Assembly: GCA_018262195.1 (NCBI GenBank)
Contig: JAGTRS010000037.1
Location: 1 to 39,835, forward strand
Direction: 5' to 3'
Length of the DNA stretch: 39,835 bases
DNA from: Pseudomonadota bacterium
GTDB taxonomy: Bacteria; Pseudomonadota; Gammaproteobacteria; Burkholderiales; Rhodocyclaceae
Positions within the stretch are counted from its first letter, which is position 1. The number at the start of each line of letters is the position of its first letter. The notes under the pieces were generated by a model. That model was given only the letters and a program-made list of their open reading frames with translations, made no database searches and was not told where the DNA came from. The translations under genes were made by a program, and so were the position numbers. Below, in pieces: positions 34,107 through 39,835 of this stretch.

Positions 34107-35270
34107 CTAGGCGTCCAACGCTTTCAGTGCGGCGTCATAACGGGTGGGTAAATCTTGGGGACAATCGACCGTGATGCCGAGGTCGTGGATCAGGCCGTCT
34201 TTCAGGCCGTAGATCCAGCCATGGACGGTCAATTGCTGGCCGCGCGCCCAGGCGTCCTGGACGACCGGGTTGTGGCAGACATTGACCACCTGCTCCAGCA
34301 CGTTCAGTTCGCACAGGCGGTCGTGGCGCTGGGCTTCGGGCAGGTTTTCTACGTTAGCCAGGTGCTTGTTATGCACGTCGTGGACGTGGCGCAGCCAGAG
34401 ATCGACGACGCCGACCCGGGCCCGGTTGAGGGCGGCGAGCACGCCGCCGCAGCCGTAGTGGCCGACGACCATGATGTGCTTCACTTTCAGCACGTCGACC
34501 GCGTACTGGATCACCGACAGGCAGTTGAGGTCGGTATGGACAACGACATTGGCGACGTTGCGGTGGACGAAGACCTCGCCCGGCAACAGGCCGACGATCT
34601 GGTTGGCCGGCACGCGCGAGTCGGAACAGCCGATCCACAGGAATTCCGGGGTCTGGAGTTGGGACAGCTTGTCGAAATAGTTCGGGTCGACGGCCTGCAT
34701 CTGGCCAGCCCAGGCACGGTTGAAGTCGAACAGATGCGACAGGTTTTCGCTGCGGATTTCCTCTTCCGACCAGTTGTCGAGATCGAGGGCGAGGAACATC
34801 GTGCCTTCGACCGGCGTCTGGTAATAGTTCGGCGCTTCGGTAAAGCCCAGTTCGCGGTACAGCTTCACCGCCATGCGCATGTTGGGTAGCGTGTCGATGA
34901 TCAGCTTGCGGTAGCCGATTTCCTTGGCCGCCTTGATCGCGGCCAGCGCCAGCGCGGCGCCGATGCCATGGCCTCGTTCAGCCGGATCGACATAGAGGCG
35001 CTTCATTTCGCAGACACCGTCGCTGTCCGGCAACGGCCGCACGCCGACACAGCCGGCCGGGCGGCCATCGACTTCGGCAAAGAACAGCCGTCCCTGCGGC
35101 GCGACATAGGTGCCGGGCAGGGAGGCCATTTCCTGGTCGAAGTTCTGGTACGACAGGTCGACGCCCAGCCAGGCCGCATAGTTGCGGAAGTACTGGCGAA
35201 CCTGCTCGAGGGCTTCGGTATCGTTGGCGGTGAGGGTGCGTAGGGTAACGGTCATGCTGTTTAGCTCCAT
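34107..35270 (-). CDS. GNAT acetyltransferase-beta carbonic anhydrase fusion
   Basis: This 387-aa protein is a two-domain fusion. Residues 6-166 form a GNAT acetyltransferase (MKRLYVDPAERGHGIGAALA is the acetyl-CoA-binding motif A; LYRELGFTEAPNYY follows). Residues about 175-387 form a beta-class carbonic anhydrase with zinc-site motifs WIGCSDSRVPANQI (Cys plus the Asp-Arg pair) and VVGHYGCGGV (His and Cys), all key residues present. Carbonic anhydrase in a cluster for a biotin-dependent carboxylase is sensible, as it provides bicarbonate. The acetyltransferase partner is unexplained. Two ATGs (35270, 35255) both have ribosome sites. Confidence 0.93.
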   Translation of the reverse strand: MELNSMTVTLRTLTANDTEALEQVRQYFRNYAAWLGVDLSYQNFDQEMASLPGTYVAPQGRLFFAEVDGRPAGCVGVRPLPDSDGVCEMKRLYVDPAERGHGIGAALALAAIKAAKEIGYRKLIIDTLPNMRMAVKLYRELGFTEAPNYYQTPVEGTMFLALDLDNWSEEEIRSENLSHLFDFNRAWAGQMQAVDPNYFDKLSQLQTPEFLWIGCSDSRVPANQIVGLLPGEVFVHRNVANVVVHTDLNCLSVIQYAVDVLKVKHIMVVGHYGCGGVLAALNRARVGVVDLWLRHVHDVHNKHLANVENLPEAQRHDRLCELNVLEQVVNVCHNPVVQDAWARGQQLTVHGWIYGLKDGLIHDLGITVDCPQDLPTRYDAALKALDA

Positions 35271-35308
35271 GTTGCGGCGCTCCTGTCCGGAGCGCCGGAA
35301 GGAGCGTG

Positions 35309-36481
35309 TTATGCGGTTTCAGCGAAGAGTTCGCGACCAATCAGCATTCTACGGATTTCCGAGGTGCCTGCCCCGATCTCATAGAGCTTGGCATCTCGCC
35401 ACAAGCGGCCGGTCGGATACTCGTTGGTGTAGCCGACGCCGCCCAGCGTCTGGATCGCCTCGCCGGCCATCCACGTCGCCTTTTCAGCCGAGTAGAGAAT
35501 GGCGCCGGCCGCATCCTTGCGTAGCGTGCGTGAATGGTCCGTTGCATCACAGGCCCGGCCGACGGCATAGACGTAGGCGCGGGTGGCCTGCCAGGTCGAA
35601 TAGAGGTCGGCGACCTTGCCCTGCATCAACTGGAATTCACCGATGGCCTGGCCGAACTGCTTGCGTTCGTGGATGAAGGGCACGACGACATCCATGCACG
35701 CGGCCATGATGCCGAGCGGGCCACCGCAGAGGACGGCCCGCTCGTAATCAAGACCGGACATTAAAACTTTGGTGCCGTTGCCGACACCGCCCAGCACGTT
35801 TTCTTCGGGCACTTCGCAATCGTCGAAGAACAGCGGGAAGGTGTTCGAGCCGCGCATGCCCAACTTGTCGAGGTGGGTGCCGTGGGTGAAGCCTTTCATG
35901 CCCTTTTCGACGATGAAGGCGGTCATGCCCTTGGCGCCGGCATTCGGATCGGTCTTGGCATAAACCACCAGCGTGTCGGCGTCGCCACCATTGGTGATCC
36001 ACATCTTGGAACCGTTCAGGACATAACGGTCACCCTTTTTCTCGGCCTTCAGTTTCATCGAGACGACATCGGAGCCGGCATTCGGCTCGGACATGGCCAG
36101 CGCGCCGACGTGTTCGCCGGAAATCAGCTTGGGCAGGTATTTCTGGCGCTGGGCTTCGCTGCCGTTGCGGCGAATCTGGTTCACGCACAGGTTCGAATGG
36201 GCGCCGTAGGACAAACCGACCGAGGCCGAAGCGCGCGAAATTTCCTCCAGCGCGACGATGTGGGCGAGGTAGCCCATGTTGGTGCCGCCGTATTCCTCGC
36301 CGGCGGTCATGCCGAGCAGGCCCATGTCGCCGAACTTCTTCCAGAGGTCGGCGGGGAATTCATTGACGCGGTCGATTTCCGCCGCGCGCGGCGCGATTTC
36401 GGCATCGGCAAAGGCCTTTACCGCATCGCGCAGCATGTTGATGTCTTCGCCGAGGGCGAAATCGAGGCTGGGTATGTTCAT
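35309..36481 (-). CDS. liuA: Isovaleryl-CoA dehydrogenase
   Basis: This 390-aa acyl-CoA dehydrogenase has [17 protein letters not shown], the IVD-type [18 protein letters not shown] segment containing the internal catalytic Glu, and the C-terminal [19 protein letters not shown], where Gly stands at the place of Glu in other members. These are the hallmarks of isovaleryl-CoA dehydrogenase. It oxidises isovaleryl-CoA to 3-methylcrotonyl-CoA, the first liu step. It follows the thioesterase by 20 bases downstream of the LiuR operator. Confidence 0.96.
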   Translation of the reverse strand: MNIPSLDFALGEDINMLRDAVKAFADAEIAPRAAEIDRVNEFPADLWKKFGDMGLLGMTAGEEYGGTNMGYLAHIVALEEISRASASVGLSYGAHSNLCVNQIRRNGSEAQRQKYLPKLISGEHVGALAMSEPNAGSDVVSMKLKAEKKGDRYVLNGSKMWITNGGDADTLVVYAKTDPNAGAKGMTAFIVEKGMKGFTHGTHLDKLGMRGSNTFPLFFDDCEVPEENVLGGVGNGTKVLMSGLDYERAVLCGGPLGIMAACMDVVVPFIHERKQFGQAIGEFQLMQGKVADLYSTWQATRAYVYAVGRACDATDHSRTLRKDAAGAILYSAEKATWMAGEAIQTLGGVGYTNEYPTGRLWRDAKLYEIGAGTSEIRRMLIGRELFAETA

Positions 36482-36501
36482 GGTTTGTCTCCGTTATCGA
36501 T

Positions 36502-36945
36502 TTATTTTTCAGTCTTGCCGTGCATGACCATGATGGTCTGCTGCATCAGCGCACAAAGTGTTTCCCGGCCGTCTTTTACGGCGAAGACTTCAGCCTGGGT
36601 AACGATCAGTGTTTTGCCAGGGCGTACCACCTTGCCTCGAGCGATCAGTTTCTCGCCATCGGCCGGGGCGACCAGGTTCATCTTGTATTCCACAGTGAGT
36701 ACCGATGCGGTTTCCGGCACGACGGTCATTGCCGCATAGCCGGCCGCCGAGTCGGCAATCATGCCCACGACACCGCCATGGACGAAGCCATGCTGCTGCT
36801 CGACGCCGGTCCAGTGCGGCAGATGGATTTCCGTCCTGCCGTGTTCGATGACCGGCATCGTCGCCTGGATGAGCTCCATGGCGTTCTGGCGGGCAAAACT
36901 GGCGCTGACGCGTTCGGCGAAGTGGGGGTCGTGGATTTTGGTCAT
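36502..36945 (-). CDS. PaaI-type thioesterase (hotdog fold)
   Basis: This 147-aa hotdog-fold protein has the PaaI pattern: HGRTEIHLPHWTGVEQQHGFVHGGVVGMIADSAAGYAAM (about 34-72) including the HGG turn and the acid residue following. Members hydrolyse acyl-CoA thioesters. It is the first gene after the LiuR operator and promoter. With the predicted -10 box only 8 bases before its ATG, its mRNA may be leaderless or nearly so. It could remove stalled branched acyl-CoAs and free CoA. Confidence 0.9.
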   Translation of the reverse strand: MTKIHDPHFAERVSASFARQNAMELIQATMPVIEHGRTEIHLPHWTGVEQQHGFVHGGVVGMIADSAAGYAAMTVVPETASVLTVEYKMNLVAPADGEKLIARGKVVRPGKTLIVTQAEVFAVKDGRETLCALMQQTIMVMHGKTEK

Positions 36946-36953
36946 AGGTCGTG

Positions 36954-36981
36954 ATTGTATTTACGTTGACGTTAACGTCAA
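36954..36981 (-). promoter_or_regulatory. Sigma-70 promoter of the liu operon
   Basis: On the minus strand a -35 box TTGACG (36981-36976) is followed after 16 bases by a -10 box TACAAT (36959-36954). The -35 box lies inside an 18-bp palindrome. The predicted start falls at or within a base or two of the thioesterase ATG at 36945, which implies a leaderless or very short leader. Confidence 0.6.
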
Positions 36982-36982
36982 C
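36965..36982. promoter_or_regulatory. LiuR operator (18-bp palindrome)
   Basis: GTTGACGTTAACGTCAAC is a perfect 18-bp palindrome in the short gap between liuR and the thioesterase gene. It overlaps the -35 box and spacer of the presumed liu promoter, the usual position for a MerR-family site. No second copy was seen at the other liu genes, which fits one long transcript. Confidence 0.75.
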
Positions 36983-36996
36983 TAATTGGGAAATAT

Positions 36997-37392
36997 TTAT
37001 TTCTTGGCGTTGCGGCGGGTCAGCTCCTGTTCGCATTGCCGCTCGAATTGCGAGATTTCGGCCAACATCGCCTCAATGTCTTCGCGCTGCTGTTCCAGCG
37101 CGGCACGGCGCTTTTCCATGACGCGCAGGCATTCGAGCAATTGCGGCGTTTCATCCTCGGTCGACTCGTACATGCCGATCAGATCCTTGATTTCGGCCAG
37201 CGACAAGCCGAGGCGTTTGCCACGCAAGGCCATCTTCAGGCGGGCGCGGTCACGGCGGGTGAAGATGCGCTTGCTGCCTTCACGTTCCGGCGACAGGATG
37301 CCCTGGTCTTCCCAGAAACGGATGGTGCGTGGGGTAATGCCGAATTCCCGGGCAAGGTCGGAAATGGCGAAGGTGATGGCCGTTTGGCTCAT
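36997..37392 (-). CDS. liuR: MerR-family regulator LiuR
   Basis: This 131-aa MerR-family protein has the helix-turn-helix (ISDLAREFGITPRTIRFWEDQGIL, about 10-33), the wing RIFTRRDRARL, and a C-terminal coiled coil (MEKRRAALEQQREDIEAMLAEI). There are no metal-binding cysteines, so it is not a metal sensor. LiuR proteins control branched-chain amino acid and fatty acid breakdown genes, and its neighbour set is exactly that. An AGGAGA site precedes the ATG. A possible -35 TTGAAA lies about 45 bases upstream. Its likely operator lies downstream, in front of the thioesterase gene. Confidence 0.9.
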   Translation of the reverse strand: MSQTAITFAISDLAREFGITPRTIRFWEDQGILSPEREGSKRIFTRRDRARLKMALRGKRLGLSLAEIKDLIGMYESTEDETPQLLECLRVMEKRRAALEQQREDIEAMLAEISQFERQCEQELTRRNAKK

Positions 37393-37491
37393 TTTGTCTC
37401 CTGATAGTGCGGCAGAGTAAATCAGAAGCGGGGGCTTTTTTCAATCCGCTACCGTATGGTAAGTTGAGACCTTCAGTTTTTTGGCTTCCCC

Positions 37492-38517
37492 ATGTCCCTG
37501 CATTTTCCCCATGCTCATCCGCCGGCTGCCGGCGAGTTGACCGAAGTTGCGCCCGGCGTTTTCTGGCTGCGCATGCCGCTGCCTTTCCAGCTTGATCACA
37601 TCAATCTCTGGCTGCTGCGTGATGGTGGCGGCTGGACAATCATCGATACCGGCTTTCCTGACGATGCAGTTCGGGCCATGTGGACTCAGATACTCGATCG
37701 GCTTGATGGCCCGGTGACGCGCCTGATCGTGACCCATTTCCATCCCGATCATCTTGGGCTGGCCACCTGGCTGATGGAAAAGACCGGTGCGCCGTTATCG
37801 ATGACGACTGGCGAGTTTTTGACGGCCCACGTCGTCTGGCATGAAGTCGGCGGACACGGGGCGCGTTTCATGGTCGAACAATTTCGTCAGCATGGCCTTG
37901 ATGCCGATCACCTGGCCAAGTTCGAGAAGCGTGGTTCGGGCTATCGGCGCGCTGTGCCTGCCTTGCCGGAGTATTACCATCGTCTGATGGCCGGTGATGT
38001 CGCAAGCATTGATGGCAAGAAATGGCAAATCGTGATCGGTCATGGTCATGCCCCGGAACATTTGGCACTTTACTGCGCCGAACTCGGCGTGTTAATTTCG
38101 GGCGACATGCTACTGCCGAGAATTTCGACTAACGTCAGCGTTTTCGCAGCGACCCCTGAAGCTGACGCTTTGCGCTGGTATCTGGATTCGCTCGATGAAA
38201 TGGCGAGGGATATTCCGGCAGAAACCTTGGTGTTGCCTTCGCACGGGTTGCCCTTTACCGGGGTGCAAGAGAGGGTCCAGGCATTGCATTCGCATCACGA
38301 AGAGCGGCTGCAGGCATTGGAAAATAGCTGTGAACAAGCGCCACAGAGCGCAGCCGAGTTGCTGGATGTCCTGTTCAATCGGGCACTCGATACACACCAA
38401 ACCATGTTCGCGATGGGCGAAGCGATCGCCCATCTGAACTACCTTGAACAAGCTGGTCGGTTGTCGCGTACCATGGACGCCGATGGGGTTATTCGCTATT
38501 CGCGGTTGTGGTATTGA
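37492..38517 (+). CDS. MBL-fold metallo-hydrolase
   Basis: This 341-aa metallo-beta-lactamase-fold protein has THFHPDHLGLATWL (about 83-96) as the zinc motif, then IGHGHAPEHLALY, SGDMLLPRI and LPSHGLPFTG. A C-terminal helical part (about 255-341) ends in a winged-helix-like segment (AIAHLNYLEQAGRLSRTMDADGVIRYS). This layout resembles hydrolases often annotated as beta-lactamase-like or glyoxalase-like; the substrate is unknown. No clear ribosome site precedes the ATG. It is divergent from liuR and 31 bases upstream of phaC, so it may be in a PHA unit. Confidence 0.85.
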   Translation: MSLHFPHAHPPAAGELTEVAPGVFWLRMPLPFQLDHINLWLLRDGGGWTIIDTGFPDDAVRAMWTQILDRLDGPVTRLIVTHFHPDHLGLATWLMEKTGAPLSMTTGEFLTAHVVWHEVGGHGARFMVEQFRQHGLDADHLAKFEKRGSGYRRAVPALPEYYHRLMAGDVASIDGKKWQIVIGHGHAPEHLALYCAELGVLISGDMLLPRISTNVSVFAATPEADALRWYLDSLDEMARDIPAETLVLPSHGLPFTGVQERVQALHSHHEERLQALENSCEQAPQSAAELLDVLFNRALDTHQTMFAMGEAIAHLNYLEQAGRLSRTMDADGVIRYSRLWY

Positions 38518-38548
38518 CCCACCGCGCACTGACAGAGGGAGTTTGAAG

Positions 38549-39835
38549 ATGTCGCAGCAAACCGAAGACCAAGGCGCCAACCTGCCGAATCCGGCAGAAA
38601 TCGCCAAGACCTATGCCGAAGTCGCCCAACGCGCCTCCCGGCTGATCACCCAGTTCATGGAAAAGAAGGCGAAGGACGGCGTTGATGCGCCGACCGACGA
38701 ATTGGGCGTTGCCAAGGCCTTCATGGACCTTTCCGCCCGCCTGATGGCCAATCCGTACAAGCTGGCCCAGACCCAGATGAACATGATGTGGGATTACTTC
38801 TCACTGTGGCAAGGCTCCATGATGAAGATGATGGGCGTGCCTGGTTCTGGCCCCGTCGCCGCCCCGAAGAAGGGCGACAACCGCTTCAAGGATGAAGACT
38901 GGGAACAGCATTTCCTGTTCGACTTCGTCAAGCAGTCCTATCTGATCACCGCCCGTCACCTGCACGACACCGTTGCCGGTACCGAAGGTCTGGACGAAGC
39001 GACCCAGCAGAAGGTCAACTTCTTCACCCGCCAGTACATCGATGCGCTGTCGCCGTCCAACTTTGCGCTGACCAATCCGGAAGTATTCCGTGAAACCGTC
39101 AAGAGCCACGGCCAGAACCTGATCAAGGGCCTGAACAACCTGTTGCATGACGTCGAATCCGGTGATGGCCAGTTGCGCATCCGCATGACCGACACCTCGG
39201 CCTTCGAAATGGGCAAGAACGTTGCCACGACGCCGGGCAAGGTCATCTTCCAGAACGAACTGTTCCAGCTGATCCAGTACAACCCGACGACCCCTGATCA
39301 AAACAAGAAGCCTTTCCTGATCGTCCCACCGTGGATCAACAAGTACTACATCCTCGACCTGCGCGAGAAGAACTCCATGGTCAAGTGGGCGACCGATCAG
39401 GGTCACACCACCTTCATCATGTCCTGGATCAACCCGGACGAGAAGCTGGCCAAAAAGTCCTTCGAGAACTACCTGCTTGAAGGCTCGCTCGAAGCCATCA
39501 ACCAGGTTTGTGCCCACACCGGCGAAGACAGCGTCAATCTGGCCGGCTACTGCCTGGGCGGCACGCTGACCATGACGACACTGGCCTACATGGCAGCCAA
39601 GAAGGACAAGCGCGCCAATTCCGCCACCTTCTTCACCACCATGCTCGATTTCTCCGAGCCGGGCGAACTGGGCATCTTCCTCGATGAAGGCGCCGTCGCC
39701 GGTCTGGAAAAGAAGATGGCCGAACGAGGCTTCCTCGAAGGTTCGGAAATGGCCGGCACCTTCAACATGCTGCGCGCCAACGACCTGATCTGGTCCTTCG
39801 TGGTCAACAACTACCTGATGGGCAAGGATCCGTTC
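38549..39835 (+). CDS. phaC: Class I poly(3-hydroxyalkanoate) polymerase (5' part, runs off the window)
   Basis: The frame from the ATG at 38549 stays open for 429 codons to the window end and encodes a class I PHA synthase. The nucleophile Cys is about residue 335 in the lipase-box-like motif AGYCLGG. The region FLIVPPWINKYYILDL and the sequence SWINPDEKLAKKSFENY are typical of class I PhaC. An N-terminal helical region with FFTRQYIDALSPSNFALTNPEVF precedes it. The catalytic Asp and His are expected beyond the edge. A GGGAG ribosome site lies 7 bases before the ATG. It polymerises (R)-3-hydroxybutyryl-CoA on granules. phaA and phaB are not seen here. Confidence 0.95.
   Translation, partial: MSQQTEDQGANLPNPAEIAKTYAEVAQRASRLITQFMEKKAKDGVDAPTDELGVAKAFMDLSARLMANPYKLAQTQMNMMWDYFSLWQGSMMKMMGVPGSGPVAAPKKGDNRFKDEDWEQHFLFDFVKQSYLITARHLHDTVAGTEGLDEATQQKVNFFTRQYIDALSPSNFALTNPEVFRETVKSHGQNLIKGLNNLLHDVESGDGQLRIRMTDTSAFEMGKNVATTPGKVIFQNELFQLIQYNPTTPDQNKKPFLIVPPWINKYYILDLREKNSMVKWATDQGHTTFIMSWINPDEKLAKKSFENYLLEGSLEAINQVCAHTGEDSVNLAGYCLGGTLTMTTLAYMAAKKDKRANSATFFTTMLDFSEPGELGIFLDEGAVAGLEKKMAERGFLEGSEMAGTFNMLRANDLIWSFVVNNYLMGKDPF

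Noticed and set aside
1..39835. CRISPR arrays, insertion sequences, integrase or phage genes, tRNA and rRNA genes
   Set aside because: None were seen on reading both strands; the direct and inverted repeats found are short and local.

Overview
The window is about 60% GC, gene-dense chromosomal DNA without insertion sequences, phage genes, rRNA or recognisable tRNA. Gene content (rapZ, ubiX, class I phaC, a liu leucine-catabolic cluster with a MerR regulator, sigma-54 type nitrogen control) points to a betaproteobacterium, most likely of the Rhodocyclales (Dechloromonas-like). That placement is inference from gene content and protein style, not from a search.

Left end (78-4291). A tightly overlapping minus-strand run reads rapZ, a NusG-domain-II protein, a Gx-family membrane transporter, ubiX and a LON-domain protein. 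An M20 amidohydrolase lies divergently.

Nitrogen region (4292-17760). This is the most notable part. A plus-strand operon carries a guanidine-I (ykkC) riboswitch, two DUF1989 proteins (the carboxyguanidine deiminase pair), a 1201-aa biotin-dependent guanidine/urea carboxylase and an allophanate hydrolase. Together they make a complete route from guanidine to ammonia and CO2. Its upstream region holds a sigma-54 (-24/-12) promoter, an NtrC-like inverted repeat, and a second, divergent sigma-54-like promoter in front of a 41-codon ORF. Convergent to this operon is a minus-strand unit of six genes: NitT/TauT-type binding protein, permease, ATPase, creatininase-family enzyme, GlnT-like glutamine synthetase and a NikR-like ribbon-helix-helix regulator. 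It also has a sigma-54 promoter and a 17-bp perfect NtrC-type palindrome about 130 bp upstream of the predicted start. The NikR-like protein has lost two of the four nickel ligands, so it is probably not a nickel sensor. I read the two units as one nitrogen-scavenging system: uptake, breakdown, ammonia capture and a dedicated regulator, with nitrogen starvation and guanidine both sensed.

Middle (17895-22811). A methyl-accepting chemotaxis protein with a clear intrinsic terminator is followed by a compact unit of HMG-CoA lyase, an unknown 329-aa protein, two tandem DUF1289 proteins and a metallo-beta-lactamase-fold hydrolase.

Right part (22899-37392). A long minus-strand leucine/isovalerate degradation cluster runs from liuR through a thioesterase, liuA, a GNAT-carbonic anhydrase fusion, thiolase, an EamA transporter, a second acyl-CoA dehydrogenase, a DsbA-like isomerase, a LOG protein, liuB, a PaiB-like protein, liuC, liuD and a lipoprotein. 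It ends with a short-chain-dehydrogenase-fold protein that has the sequence signature of halohydrin dehalogenases. An 18-bp perfect palindrome overlapping the promoter after liuR is the likely LiuR operator. The window ends on the plus strand with an MBL-fold hydrolase and the first 429 codons of phaC (PHA synthase).
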